From NCBI GenBank assembly GCA_029968055.1, contig JASCNX010000007.1, positions 180,001 through 244,000 on the forward strand: DNA of 64,000 nt. The letters run 5' to 3'. Below the pieces are notes generated by a model. It was not told the origin of the DNA, ran no database searches, and worked only from the letters and a program-made list of their open reading frames with translations. The DNA comes from Xenophilus aerolatus. GTDB taxonomy: Bacteria > Pseudomonadota > Gammaproteobacteria > Burkholderiales > Burkholderiaceae_C. Position numbers and translations under genes: made by a program. Shown here piece after piece: positions 51,785 through 61,160 of this stretch; position 1 is the first letter of the stretch, and each line of letters begins with the position of its first letter.

Positions 51785-53591
51785 ACACGACGGCCAGGCC
51801 GCTCTCGTAGGCGGCGCGCACGCGCGCCGGCTCGGTGTCGCCGGTGATCAGGATGGCCGGCAGTTCGCGGCCTGCTGCGCGGCGCAGGCGCCGCACGGCC
51901 TCGATGCCGGTGACCGAACCGGCCAGGCGGAAGTCCACCAGCATCACGTCGAGCGCGGCGCCCTCGCGCGACACCACGGCCTGCGCCTCGGCCACCGTGC
52001 GCGTGGCGTGCACGGCGCTGCAATAGGGCTGCAGCCACAGGCGCATGGCATCGCCCACGGCATGTTCGTCGTCCAGCAGCAGCACGTTGGGCCGCCGCGC
52101 CTCCAGGCTGTGCGTGTGCGAATGCACCGGCTCCAGGTGCATCGGCCCGCTGGCCGTGGTCACCATCGGCGCCAGCGTGCTGTCGCCGAAGCCCGAGACC
52201 GGCCCCTGCCCCGCGGCCAGCGGCAGGTCGACCCAGAAGGCGCTGCCGCGCCCGGGCACGGAATGCACGCCGGTGCGCCCGCCCAGCAGCAGCGCGAGGC
52301 GCCGGACGATCGCCAGGCCGATGCCCAGCCCCTGCGCGGCATCGCGCTGCGCATTGCCCACCTGGTAGAACTCCTCGTACAGGCGCGGCAGGTGCTCGGC
52401 CGCCATGCCGGGCCCCTCGTCGCGCACGGCGATGCGCACGCCGGGCCCCCGGCGCCTGGCGGTGACCAGGATGCGGCGGCCGCCCAGCGCGCGCGGCGCG
52501 TGCTTGATGGCGTTGTCCACCAGGTTGGACAGGATGCGCAGCAGCAGCGCCGGATCGGTGTCGAGCGTGTGGCCGCTGGCCTGCACGCGCAGGCTCAGGC
52601 CGGCGGCCTCCACGCGCGGCCCCTGCACCTGCGACAGCTGCGCGAAGACGTCCACCAGCGCCACCGGCCGCGGCGCGGGCTGCACGGTGCCGGCGTCGAT
52701 GCGCGAGATGTCGAGCATGGCGTCGAGCAGGTGCCCGACCGAGGCCGCGGCGGCGCCCACCTGCTCGGCCATCGGGCGGGCCGGGTGGTCGGCCAGTTCG
52801 CGGCGCATCGCGTCCGACAGCAGCGCCAGCGCATGCACGGGCTGGCGCAGGTCGTGGCTGGCCGAGGCGAAGAAGCGCGTGCGCTCCTGGTTGAGTCGCT
52901 CCAGGTCGCCCTTCTGCGCGGCCAACTGTTCGCTCAGCGCCTCGGTCTGGAACTGCATGGCGACGCTGTGCGCGATCATCTGGCGCTGCGCCAGCGCCAG
53001 GCGGGCGATCCAGGCCGAGAACAGCAGGATGCCCAGGCACAGGAACCAGCCTGCGGCACCGCCGTGCATCGCGCCGTATGTGGCCATGCCCGCGGTGAGC
53101 GGAACCAGCCAGGCCGCAATGGCAGGCCGCCACAGCGCGACGGCCGGCACCGAACCCATGAGCATCGCGCACAGGGCCACCCCGAGCAGCGCCGACAGCT
53201 CCACGTTCAGCGGCCCGGGCGGCAGCAGAAGGAAGGGCGAGAGCCCCCACACGATCGACAGCGCGAGCAGCGGCGCCAGGTAGGGGCGCTGGCCGGCGGG
53301 CGGTCCGTCGGGGTGCTCGGCCTCGGGATAGCGCCGCTCGTTGGCCAGGGCGACCGCGAGCCGGGCCACCATGGCCACCGCGGCCAGACCCAGCCACAGG
53401 AACACGGCCCGGCGGTGGGTCAGCGACCAGTACAGCGCCCCGACCAGCGCAGCCGACAGGGCATGGGGGACGAAGGTCTTTCGGGCGAAGGACAGGAGCC
53501 GCCGCCGCATCCACCGCTCAACGCGCCCGGCCTGCGCCGGTGGGACGGGGGTCGCGCCAGCCGCCGGAACTGCACGGCTGCGGGAGAACAT
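51720..53591 (-). CDS. Hybrid sensor histidine kinase / response regulator
   Basis: A 623-residue protein. About six transmembrane helices occupy residues 40-205, so it is a membrane sensor with little periplasmic exposure. The kinase shows H-box SASHDLRQPVHALALL, N-box LVDNAIKHAPRA, G1 DEGPGM and G2 GLGIGLAIV; a C-terminal receiver has LLLDDEHAVGDAM, the phosphorylatable Asp in LVDFRLAGS and the KPVQP lysine. The HDLRQPVHAL type is common in RpfC/FixL-like hybrid kinases whose output is an unlinked LuxR regulator. It is downstream of the autotransporter gene on the same strand. ATG 53591 gives a 30-residue polar N-tail; ATG 53510 is an alternative. Confidence 0.92.
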   Translation of the reverse strand: MFSRSRAVPAAGATPVPPAQAGRVERWMRRRLLSFARKTFVPHALSAALVGALYWSLTHRRAVFLWLGLAAVAMVARLAVALANERRYPEAEHPDGPPAGQRPYLAPLLALSIVWGLSPFLLLPPGPLNVELSALLGVALCAMLMGSVPAVALWRPAIAAWLVPLTAGMATYGAMHGGAAGWFLCLGILLFSAWIARLALAQRQMIAHSVAMQFQTEALSEQLAAQKGDLERLNQERTRFFASASHDLRQPVHALALLSDAMRRELADHPARPMAEQVGAAAASVGHLLDAMLDISRIDAGTVQPAPRPVALVDVFAQLSQVQGPRVEAAGLSLRVQASGHTLDTDPALLLRILSNLVDNAIKHAPRALGGRRILVTARRRGPGVRIAVRDEGPGMAAEHLPRLYEEFYQVGNAQRDAAQGLGIGLAIVRRLALLLGGRTGVHSVPGRGSAFWVDLPLAAGQGPVSGFGDSTLAPMVTTASGPMHLEPVHSHTHSLEARRPNVLLLDDEHAVGDAMRLWLQPYCSAVHATRTVAEAQAVVSREGAALDVMLVDFRLAGSVTGIEAVRRLRRAAGRELPAILITGDTEPARVRAAYESGLAVVFKPVQPQLLAQMLQAAAATPG

Positions 53592-53666
53592 AGGCCGCAG
53601 AGTCTAAAGGCCGGCCGAGTCCCCGCCGGGCGGGTTGCGACAAGAAATCGATTGCAGGCTTTGCCC

Positions 53667-53718
53667 CAGCGCAAGATGCCCGAGAAATCGAGTGAACTAG
53701 TTCACGAATCTTGCGCTG
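53667..53718. promoter_or_regulatory. Compound palindrome between the autotransporter and the kinase
   Basis: A perfect 14-bp palindrome GTGAACTAGTTCAC (53692-53705) is nested inside perfect 11-bp arms CAGCGCAAGAT (53667-53677) and ATCTTGCGCTG (53708-53718). The nested layout could be a regulator site in the kinase promoter, or, in RNA, a terminator of the autotransporter transcript. It is the most symmetric non-coding element in the window. Confidence 0.8.
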
Positions 53719-53766
53719 ACCTGACCACACGCGGAACGGGGCCGCCCATCAGGGCAGCCCTGCCGC

Positions 53767-56700
53767 TTACCAGCGCACCTTCACGCCCAGGCTGCCGTTG
53801 ACGCCGCTCTTGGTGCGCGCGTCGCCGCCCGAGGCCCACAGCTTGCCCACCTCGCCATACAGGCTCGTGGCCGGGCTCAGCTGCCAGGTCGCCCCCAGCG
53901 CCAGCTCGCTGCTCGTGCCGCCCGTCCTCGTCAGGATCGGCGTGCTGGCCGCCGGGCCGATGAAGGTCGTGGTGTCGGTACCGCTGCCGCGCTTGTACAC
54001 GTTCACCCGCGCATAGGGCTGCAAGGTGCCCAGCCCGGTCTGGAACTCGCCCTTGACGCGCACCCCGGCGCGCGCCAGCCAGCCCCCGTCGGTGTTCTGC
54101 TGCACCCACGCGCCGGTGATGGACGTGTCGTCCAGGCTCAGGCGCTGGTGCACCAGCTGCAGCTGCGGCTCGATCGTCCAGTTCGGCGCGATCGCGAAGG
54201 CCTGGCCCACCTCGATCGAAGCCAGCAGGCTGTCGCCCTTGCCGCTGCTGGAGAAGGCCAGCGTGGGGCTGGCGGTGTAGCGATGGCGCCCGGCCTGCAG
54301 CACGCCGTCGACGTACAGGCCCGATTCGTTCTTCCAGGTGGCGTACGCGCCCAGGTACTGGCTGCGCAGGTCGTTGGAGCCGGCCGCGTAGTTCAGCACG
54401 CCACGGGCGAAGCCGGTGACGCTCATGTCGCCCTCGAGCTGGCCGACGTAGACGCCGGTGCGCCAGTTGGCGTTGGCCCACAGGTCGGTGCCGGCCTGGA
54501 AGCCCGTCAGGCGCCCGGAGCTGCCGGGCGAGACGGTGCCCGACTGCTGGATGTCGCGGTCGATGCTGATCACGCGGCCCCAGGCCTGGCGGTAGCCCTG
54601 ATCGGGCGCGCTGGTATTGGTGCCCGTGCCGCCGTCGTCGCCGATGCGCTGGTGCATGTTGCCCAGCATGGCCAGGTTGGACTGGCGCAGCTGCTCGGGC
54701 AGTGCGGCGTACAGGGGGACGTCGGCGCGGTAGGTGGGCAGGCTCGCGGCAGGCGTGGCAGGCGTGGCGGGCGTGCCGCCCCCCGTGCTGCCACCTCCGC
54801 CACCACCACCGGCAGGCGGGGTGACGGTGGTGGTCGAACGCAGGTACCAGTTCTCGCCCGCGCCGCTGGCATCGGCCGCGTACAGGCGGTATTCGAAGGC
54901 GCCGGCATCGACATGGCCGCCCACGAGGTTGAAGGCGCTCTTCGTGCTCTGCGCGGTGGTGGTGGCGCCGTTGGCGGCGCTGATGACCTCGATCCCGTTG
55001 CCGCTGGTCAGCGCACCGAGCCCGCCCAGGTTGGTGACCCGGAGGTTGGTGGTGCCGGTGGCGGCGGCATTGGGGCCATTGAGGATGAGCCGGTCGCTCA
55101 CGCTGGCGCTGTCGCCCAGGGCCGTGCCGATGGACAGCAGGCCGCCGTTGCCGACCCACGGGCCGTTGACCGTGAGCGTGGTGCCCGGCGCGCTGCCCAG
55201 CAGCGACACCGTGCCGCTGTTGGCCATCGCGCCGATGGTCTGGCTGTGGCCGGCCAGGTCGAGCGTGGCACCGCTGGCCACCGAGTAGGCGCTGGCGGGC
55301 GCGAAGGTGTTCGCGGCGCCGGCTTGGAGCGTGCCGCCGCTCACCCGGGTCGCGCCGGTGTAGCTGTTGGCGCCGCTGAGCCTCAGGACGCCGGGGCCGT
55401 ACTTCTCAAGCGTGCCGCCGACGGTGTTCGGACCGCTCAGCGTGGCGGCCGACGCGCCGTCGGAGATCGTTCCGGCGAAGTCGCCGGCGCCCACGCGCAG
55501 GGTGCCCGCGCCAAGCCCGACCGAGCCGCTGCCCTGCAGCGCGCCGAGCGTCTCGACCACCGGGGCCGCGCTGCTGTAGAGCGCCAGGCCCTCGACCGGC
55601 ACCGTGCTGCCGGCCAGCGGCGTCGCGTGGCCGGTGCTGTTGACGGTCACGGTGGCTCCGTCGGCGATCTGCTCGCTGCCCGCGACAAGAACGGACGCCG
55701 CGCCGTTGATGGCGAGGTCGCCGGGGACGGCCGTCGCGCCGTTGCTCTTGGACAGCACCAGGGCGGCATTGCCCAGCACGCTCGTCGGGCCGCCGTAGGT
55801 GTTGCTGGTGGCGCCGAAAAGGTTGAAGGTGTTGGTGCCACTGCCCGTGGCGTCGAAGGTGAGGCCCTGGCCGCCGCTGATCGCGCCGCCGAAGCCGAAG
55901 GTGCTCTGGCCCGCGGATGCGCCGTTGATGCGCACCGGGCCGTTGAGCGCCACGTTGCCGTTCAGCGTGAGGCTGGCGCTGCCCGGCGCGGTGGTGAGCA
56001 TGTCGAAGCCGCCGTTCGCCGTCACGGCGTTGGCCAGCGTCGTGGCGGCCAGGCCCGTCCCCAGCGCCCCGCCGTTGATGGTGAGCGCGCCGGTGCCCAG
56101 TGCGCTGTCGTTGTTGGCCAGCAGCGTGCCGGCGTTCAGCGTGGTGCCGCCCGAGTAGGTGTTGGCACCGCCCAGCGCGAGGGTGCCGGGGCCGTACTTG
56201 ACGAGCCTGCCGCCGCTGCCCGAGGCGGTGCCGGTGACCGGGAACGTCAGCGACGGGTCGGAGATCACGCCGCTGAAATCGCCCGCCCCGACCGCCAGGG
56301 TGCTCGAACCCAGGCCGATGGTGCCGTTGCCGTTGAGCGTGCCGATGGTTTCGGTGAGGTTGGGGCCGTAGAACAGCAGCCCCGGCAGCGGCACGACGAA
56401 GCCCTGCTTGATGCCGCCCTGGCTGTTGATGGTCACGGTGGCGTTGTCGGCGATCTGCTCGCTCTGCTGCACAGCGACCGTCGACGTGCCCTCGACCAGC
56501 AGGTCGCCGGCGATGGAGGTGGCACCGCCCGTGCGGCGCAGTGCCAGCACGGCGTTGCCGCGGACAGTGGTGAGGCCGGTGTAGGTGTTGGACGCGCTGC
56601 CGACGAAATCGACGTCGCCCCATTCCGGCGCGGGCTGGTTCGACTCGATGGTCAGCCCCGAATTGCCCGAGATCGCGCCGGACAGGGTCAGCAGATAGGT

Positions 56701-57102
56701 GACCGAGCTCGGCGGGGTGCGGAAACTGATCGTCGGCGTGTTGGCCAGCGACACGTTGCCGGTCCACGTCATGCCGTATTCCGCCGAGGGCTGCGCGCTG
56801 TTGGGATCGAGCGGATCGATCACGAAGGGGCCGTTGATCTGGACGTTGTTGGGCAGGGTCACGCCGCCGCGCAGCGTGCCGCCGTTGATGATGAGGTTGC
56901 CGGTGACCTGCGCACCCGGGTTCGTGACGTCCAGCGTGTCGCCGGGATTGATGGTGGTCTGCGCCATGGCCGGCAGGGCCAGCACGAGGGTGGCCAGCGG
57001 CAGGACGGCGCGACTGCCGCGCCCGTTGCGGCGGCTGGTCTCGGGTGCCGCGACCCACGTGCCCAGGGCCGCATTCCACACACTTCTATGACATTTGTTC
57101 AC
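53767..57102 (-). CDS. Autotransporter (type Va) with beta-helical passenger
   Basis: A 1111-residue exported protein from GTG 57102. The N-terminus VNKCHRSVWNAALGTWV is the extended signal peptide region of autotransporters, followed by a cleavage site near PAMA. The passenger is a glycine/threonine/asparagine-rich beta-helix with two PATR-type motifs (KYGPGTLALGGANTYSGGTT and KYGPGVLRLSGANSYTGATR) inside two similar modules. A Gly/Thr/Pro-rich linker follows near residue 765, and residues 835-1111 form the outer-membrane beta-barrel (QAWGRVISIDRD through SLGVKVRW). The final residue is Trp rather than the common Phe. The adhesin or enzyme function of the passenger is unknown. An AT-rich stretch upstream (57170-57205) probably carries the promoter. 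Confidence 0.9.
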   Translation of the reverse strand: MNKCHRSVWNAALGTWVAAPETSRRNGRGSRAVLPLATLVLALPAMAQTTINPGDTLDVTNPGAQVTGNLIINGGTLRGGVTLPNNVQINGPFVIDPLDPNSAQPSAEYGMTWTGNVSLANTPTISFRTPPSSVTYLLTLSGAISGNSGLTIESNQPAPEWGDVDFVGSASNTYTGLTTVRGNAVLALRRTGGATSIAGDLLVEGTSTVAVQQSEQIADNATVTINSQGGIKQGFVVPLPGLLFYGPNLTETIGTLNGNGTIGLGSSTLAVGAGDFSGVISDPSLTFPVTGTASGSGGRLVKYGPGTLALGGANTYSGGTTLNAGTLLANNDSALGTGALTINGGALGTGLAATTLANAVTANGGFDMLTTAPGSASLTLNGNVALNGPVRINGASAGQSTFGFGGAISGGQGLTFDATGSGTNTFNLFGATSNTYGGPTSVLGNAALVLSKSNGATAVPGDLAINGAASVLVAGSEQIADGATVTVNSTGHATPLAGSTVPVEGLALYSSAAPVVETLGALQGSGSVGLGAGTLRVGAGDFAGTISDGASAATLSGPNTVGGTLEKYGPGVLRLSGANSYTGATRVSGGTLQAGAANTFAPASAYSVASGATLDLAGHSQTIGAMANSGTVSLLGSAPGTTLTVNGPWVGNGGLLSIGTALGDSASVSDRLILNGPNAAATGTTNLRVTNLGGLGALTSGNGIEVISAANGATTTAQSTKSAFNLVGGHVDAGAFEYRLYAADASGAGENWYLRSTTTVTPPAGGGGGGGSTGGGTPATPATPAASLPTYRADVPLYAALPEQLRQSNLAMLGNMHQRIGDDGGTGTNTSAPDQGYRQAWGRVISIDRDIQQSGTVSPGSSGRLTGFQAGTDLWANANWRTGVYVGQLEGDMSVTGFARGVLNYAAGSNDLRSQYLGAYATWKNESGLYVDGVLQAGRHRYTASPTLAFSSSGKGDSLLASIEVGQAFAIAPNWTIEPQLQLVHQRLSLDDTSITGAWVQQNTDGGWLARAGVRVKGEFQTGLGTLQPYARVNVYKRGSGTDTTTFIGPAASTPILTRTGGTSSELALGATWQLSPATSLYGEVGKLWASGGDARTKSGVNGSLGVKVRW

Positions 57103-57349
57103 GTAGAGACCCTTTGAAGGCCGAAACCGTCGCCGCACCGGTCAGATGCGCGCGACGGATTCGAAAAAAGAAAACTGAAGTATTAGTTTGTGAAGTTTAC
57201 CGGGCGTCGGATGAAGCCTGAAAAAGCGGTCGGGCGCCGGGAAAAGTTCACGGTGCATGGGCCGCGGGCGCGTCGCCGGCGCGACTGGCCGCCCTGCGGC
57301 CGTCGCCGCCGGGACAAATGCGGCGGACGGGCTCGCGAGAATCGGGCGC

Positions 57350-58024
57350 ATGGGAACGCTCTACCTCGTGCGCCACGGCCAGGCCTCCTTCGGCGCAGAC
57401 GATTACGACAAGCTCAGCGAGCTTGGCCACCGGCAGGCCGTGCGCCTGGGCGAGTACTGGCGCGAGCGCGGCATGCGCTTCGACGCCGTCATCACCGGCA
57501 CGCTGCGCCGCCACCGCGAGACCTGGGAAGGCATCGCGAAAGGCCTGGGCCTGACCGACCACGACGTGCTGCCGTGGCCCGGCCTGAACGAATACGACAG
57601 CGAGGCGGTGGTCGCCACCATCCACCCCGAGAAACTGCCCAGGCCCGACACGCCCGAGCTGTACCGCATGCATTTCCGGCTGCTGCGCGACGGCCTCTCA
57701 GCCTGGATGCAGGGCCGCACGGCGCCGGTGGGCATGCCCAGCTACGTCGACTTCCTGGCCGGCGTGACCACGGCCCTGGACCACGTGCGCGACCGCCACC
57801 ACGGGGCGAAGGTGCTGGTGGTGAGCAGCGGCGGCCCCATCTCGACGGCGGTGGGCCACGTGCTGGGCACCAGCGCCGAGACCACCATCGAGCTGAACCT
57901 GCGCATCCGCAACACCTCGGTGACCGAGTTCGCCTTCACGCCCAAGCGGCACATGCTGGTGACCTACAACACGCTGCCGCACCTGGACGGTCCGGCCTAC
58001 GAGGACTGGGTCACCTACTCCTGA
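57350..58024 (+). CDS. Histidine phosphatase family protein
   Basis: A 224-residue phosphatase of the phosphoglycerate-mutase-like superfamily. The catalytic RHGQ is at residues 8-11, the second histidine-like region is VVSSGGPIS (His replaced by Ser in the usual SHGG/SSGG), and the conserved acid-base region is intact (LNEYDSE). ATG 57350 puts RHG at the usual depth. Substrate unknown; small phosphorylated metabolites are typical. It is divergent from the autotransporter, with 247 bp between starts. Confidence 0.87.
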   Translation: MGTLYLVRHGQASFGADDYDKLSELGHRQAVRLGEYWRERGMRFDAVITGTLRRHRETWEGIAKGLGLTDHDVLPWPGLNEYDSEAVVATIHPEKLPRPDTPELYRMHFRLLRDGLSAWMQGRTAPVGMPSYVDFLAGVTTALDHVRDRHHGAKVLVVSSGGPISTAVGHVLGTSAETTIELNLRIRNTSVTEFAFTPKRHMLVTYNTLPHLDGPAYEDWVTYS

Positions 58025-58039
58025 GAAGGCGAACGCGCC

Positions 58040-58357
58040 TCAGGCCGTCGCCTCGCCCAGCCATCGCAGGTACGCCGCCGAGCCCGCGGTGATGGGCAGT
58101 TGCACGACCTCGGGCAGTTCGTAGCTGTGCCGCTCGCGGATGAAGGCCTCGAGCTCGGCGAAGCGGCCGGTGCGCGTCTTGGCCATCAGCAGCCACTCGG
58201 GCTCGCGCTTGGTCTCGCCCTGCCAGGCGTAGACGCTTCGCACGCGCTGGATCTGCACGCAGGCCGCGAGGCGGGCCTCGACGATGGCGTCGGCGAGCTG
58301 GTCGGCCTCGTCCTCGGTGCCGGCGGTGGTCATGACGATGCAGGCGGTGTCGGTCAT
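58040..58357 (-). CDS. cutA: CutA family divalent-cation tolerance protein
   Basis: A 105-residue trimeric PII-like fold protein. The family signature DEADQLADAIVEARLAACVQ and EWLLMAKTRTGRFAELEAFI are clear. CutA was linked to copper tolerance in E. coli, but its molecular role is uncertain. It is separated from the GIY-YIG-like gene upstream by 23 bp and likely shares its transcript. Confidence 0.93.
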   Translation of the reverse strand: MTDTACIVMTTAGTEDEADQLADAIVEARLAACVQIQRVRSVYAWQGETKREPEWLLMAKTRTGRFAELEAFIRERHSYELPEVVQLPITAGSAAYLRWLGEATA

Positions 58358-58380
58358 CGAAGGGCTCCTGGTCCTGAAAA

Positions 58381-58704
58381 TCAGCCCTGCCACACGCCAT
58401 AGCCCAGCGCGCGCAGGTGAAGGCCCAATTCCACCTCCATCGACTGCGCCTCCTTGTAGGTCATGGGGTTGTATCGCTCGTAGAGCGCCGGCAGCAGCCG
58501 CAGGCCGTGCTGCTGCACGAAGGCGTTGGCCTGGATGCCGGCCTTGTGCTTGTCGAAGCGGACGTCGGGGTCCAGCCCCGTCATGCCGACGTAGACGAAG
58601 GGCCTGCCCAGCTGCCAGCCGGGGTTGGCGCGCCGGAAGCGCGCGCTGTTCCAGACGCGGTCGTCGAGCTCGACCACGTAGACGTGGTGGTGCGGGCGGC
58701 CCAT
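58381..58704 (-). CDS. Small GIY-YIG-like protein
   Basis: A 107-residue protein with HVYVVELDDRV at the N-terminus and FVYVGMTGLDPDVRFDKHK, which is the GIY-YIG pattern with the second strand, an Arg and a following His-Lys. The catalytic Glu of the nuclease fold may be in YKEAQSMEVELG. Related stand-alone proteins are often mislabelled ribose-5-phosphate isomerase in databases. Its ATG overlaps the stop of the LysR gene by one base (TGATG), so it is coupled to that regulator. Nuclease activity is not certain. Confidence 0.65.
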   Translation of the reverse strand: MGRPHHHVYVVELDDRVWNSARFRRANPGWQLGRPFVYVGMTGLDPDVRFDKHKAGIQANAFVQQHGLRLLPALYERYNPMTYKEAQSMEVELGLHLRALGYGVWQG

Positions 58705-59627
58705 CAGCCCTCGCGCGAAGCCGGCGCACCGATGTCGGCCACGATCTGCCGCAGCAGCGTGGCCGCTGCCGGCGACAGCACCCGCCCATGGCGCGACACC
58801 ACATGCACCCGGCCCTGCGACAGCAGCGGGTTCTTCATGGGCAGCGCCACCACGCGCGAGCTGTCCAGGTGCGGCGGCAGCGACATGCGCGTGGACAGCG
58901 CGTAGCCCAGCCCCGCCACCACGAAATGCCCCACGGCGCTGAAGGAGGTGGTGGTCAGCAGCGTCTGCAGGCGCACGCCCTCGCTCACCTCGGCCGCCTC
59001 GATGTGCTGGCGCACGCCGAAGCTGCGGTGCAGCGTGGCGCCGGAGTGCGGCGCGAGGTCGGCCAGGCGCAGGGGGCGGTCGATGCGCGCCAGCGGGTGG
59101 GTGTCGAGCACCAGCGTCTGGATCGGCTGCGAATGCGAATGGTGCGAGCGCAGCCGCTCGTCCTTCGGCGGCTGGAAGAGCATGCCGATGTGGGCGCGCT
59201 CGTCCACGATGTGCTGGACGATGCCGTCGGTGCTGCCGACCGACAGGTCCACCGTGATGCCCGGGTGCGAGGCCATGAAGTCGCGCAGGCTGTGGCGCAT
59301 CAGCCAATCGACGAAGCCCTCGCCGGCCACGACGTCGATGTGGCCGCGCTCCACCTTCTGGATGCTGTCGAGCTGCGCCAGCAGGTGCTGCTTCTGGCTG
59401 TGCTGGCGCCGCACGTAGCCGGCCAGCAGTTCGCCCGCATCGGTGGGCACCACGCCGCGGCCGCGGCGCTCGAGCAGGCGCGTGCCGCAGTCGTCCTCGA
59501 GCACGCCGATGGCGCGGCTGACGGCCGAGGGGTCCATGCCGAGCACCTCGGCAGCGCCGCGCACCGAACCGCTGTCGAGCACCTGCATGAAGTAGCGCAC
59601 CCGGCGGGTGTCGAGCCGGTCGTCCAT
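58704..59627 (-). CDS. LysR family transcriptional regulator
   Basis: A 307-residue LysR protein from ATG 59627. The HTH is MQVLDSGSVRGAAEVLGMDP followed by SAVSRAIGVLEDDCGTRLLERRGRG. The C-terminal part is the ligand-binding domain. Upstream ATGs at 59639, 59663 and 59684 are also in frame, but 59627 leaves the palindrome free. It is divergent from the DUF3100 / amidohydrolase pair, its probable target. Confidence 0.9.
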   Translation of the reverse strand: MDDRLDTRRVRYFMQVLDSGSVRGAAEVLGMDPSAVSRAIGVLEDDCGTRLLERRGRGVVPTDAGELLAGYVRRQHSQKQHLLAQLDSIQKVERGHIDVVAGEGFVDWLMRHSLRDFMASHPGITVDLSVGSTDGIVQHIVDERAHIGMLFQPPKDERLRSHHSHSQPIQTLVLDTHPLARIDRPLRLADLAPHSGATLHRSFGVRQHIEAAEVSEGVRLQTLLTTTSFSAVGHFVVAGLGYALSTRMSLPPHLDSSRVVALPMKNPLLSQGRVHVVSRHGRVLSPAAATLLRQIVADIGAPASREG

Positions 59628-59656
59628 CGGACTCAGCATGGCGCGCGGCGGCGAGT

Positions 59657-59673
59657 GTTGCATTGCATGCAAC
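59657..59673. promoter_or_regulatory. Inverted repeat in the LysR/DUF3100 intergenic region
   Basis: GTTGCAT-TGC-ATGCAAC has perfect 7-bp arms, 30 bp before the LysR start and 110 bp before the DUF3100 start. A third ATGCAAC occurs at 59698-59704. The set looks like a LysR binding region. Confidence 0.5.
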
Positions 59674-59782
59674 AAATATCTCAAGTTCCGGTCATTGATG
59701 CAACGGCTGCCGGTGGCGAGACTCCCGGTCTGCCGCTGCGCAGTTGCCGGCGAAGCACCCCTCCAACAGACGCCACCGCCCC

Positions 59783-61141
59783 ATGAATCCCGCCGTGCCC
59801 CCGTCCGCCGCCCTGCCGGGCGCCCCCGCGTTCTCCGTCACCGTCGGCAGCAAGCTGAAGCTGCTGCTCGTCACCCTGGCCGTCGTCGCAGTCGCCGAGT
59901 CCATCGGCGCGACCCAGTTCAAGCTCGGCCCCGGCAAGGTGGTGCTGCTGCCCATGCTGTGGGCGCTGCTGCTCGCGGCCGTGTGGGGCATCGCGCAGCG
60001 GCGCGTGCCGGCCGCGGCGCGCGTCGACACCGGCTTGCAGACGCTGGCCGGCGGACTGCTCAACGCCGGCCTGCTGCTCTTCGTGGTGAAGCTCGGCCTG
60101 ACCGTGGGCGCGGCGCTGCCGATGGTCCGGCAGGCCGGCTGGGCCCTGTTCTTCCAGGAGTTCGGCCATGCCTTCGGCACCCTGGCGCTGGGGCTGCCGC
60201 TGGCGCTGCTGCTGGGCATCAAGCGCGAGGCCGTGGGCGCCACCTTCTCGGTGGGGCGCGAGGGCAACCTGGTCATCATCGGCGAGAAGTACGGCATGGC
60301 CTCGCCCGAGGGCCGCGGCGTGCTGGCCGAGTACATCACCGGCACGGTGCTGGGCGCCGTCTTCATCGCGGTGCTGGCAGGCTTCGTCGCCAGCCTGCAC
60401 ATCTTCGACCCGCGCTCGCTGGCCATGGGCGCGGGCGTGGGCTCGGGCAGCCTCATGGCGGCCGCACTGGGCGCCATCACCGCGCAGCAGCCGGCCGATA
60501 TGGTGCCGCAGCTCACCGCCATTGCCGCCGCCTCGAACCTGCTGACCTCGGTGGTCGGCTTCTACTTCACGCTCTTCCTGTCGCTGCCGGCCTGCTCGTG
60601 GCTCTACGGGCGGCTGGAGCCGGTGCTGGGCCGCCTGACGAAGCGCGGCCGCGCCCCGGTGGCCGAGGCGGCGCCCGCAGCGGCGCTGGGCCAGCCGGCC
60701 GCCGCGCATGCAAGCTCCCTGGCCGACACGGTGCTGGCCTGGGTCGTGATGACGGGCGGCGTGGTGATCGCCAACGCGCTCTCGTACAAGGTGCCGGCGC
60801 TGGTGTCGCTCGAAGGCATGGGGGTGGTGGTGGCCATCGTCGCGGTGGTCGAGGCAATCAAACGCCTGCTGCCGAGGCTGCCGCTGGTGCTGGTGCTCTC
60901 CGTGGTGGCCACGGGGGTCGGCATCCCGGGCCTGTTCCCCTTCACCGACACCGTGCTCGCGCTCACCGGCAAGCTCAACTTCCTGGCCTTCACCACGCCG
61001 GTGCTGGCGCTGGCGGGCTTCTCGGTCGCCAAGGACCTGCCGCTCTTTCGCCAGCTGGGCTGGCGCATCGTGGTGGTTTCCCTGACGGCCACCGCCGGGA
61101 CCTTCCTGGGCGCCACCTTGATCGCAGAATTCTTCCACTGA
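59783..61141 (+). CDS. DUF3100 family membrane protein
   Basis: A 452-residue polytopic inner-membrane protein with about eleven to twelve hydrophobic helices and a charged loop near residue 290. Conserved blocks include FKLGPGKVVLLPMLWALLL, SVGREGNLVIIGEKYGMASP and a long ALTGKLNFLAFTTPVLALAG. The family has no established function, but it lies next to an M20 amidohydrolase in several betaproteobacteria to my recollection, and here the two are 19 bp apart. Transport of an acylated amino acid or of a hydrolysis product is the simplest hypothesis. ATG 59783 gives a short polar N-tail before the first helix; ATG 59744 is an upstream alternative. Confidence 0.8.
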   Translation: MNPAVPPSAALPGAPAFSVTVGSKLKLLLVTLAVVAVAESIGATQFKLGPGKVVLLPMLWALLLAAVWGIAQRRVPAAARVDTGLQTLAGGLLNAGLLLFVVKLGLTVGAALPMVRQAGWALFFQEFGHAFGTLALGLPLALLLGIKREAVGATFSVGREGNLVIIGEKYGMASPEGRGVLAEYITGTVLGAVFIAVLAGFVASLHIFDPRSLAMGAGVGSGSLMAAALGAITAQQPADMVPQLTAIAAASNLLTSVVGFYFTLFLSLPACSWLYGRLEPVLGRLTKRGRAPVAEAAPAAALGQPAAAHASSLADTVLAWVVMTGGVVIANALSYKVPALVSLEGMGVVVAIVAVVEAIKRLLPRLPLVLVLSVVATGVGIPGLFPFTDTVLALTGKLNFLAFTTPVLALAGFSVAKDLPLFRQLGWRIVVVSLTATAGTFLGATLIAEFFH

Positions 61142-61160
61142 CCCTTTTCGAGAGACCACG

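Noticed and set aside
54148-57117. 989-codon open frame on the plus strand opposite the autotransporter
   Set aside because: It is antisense to a gene with clear signal, beta-helix and barrel features; its sequence is low-complexity, rich in Ala/Arg/Gly, typical of GC-rich shadow frames.
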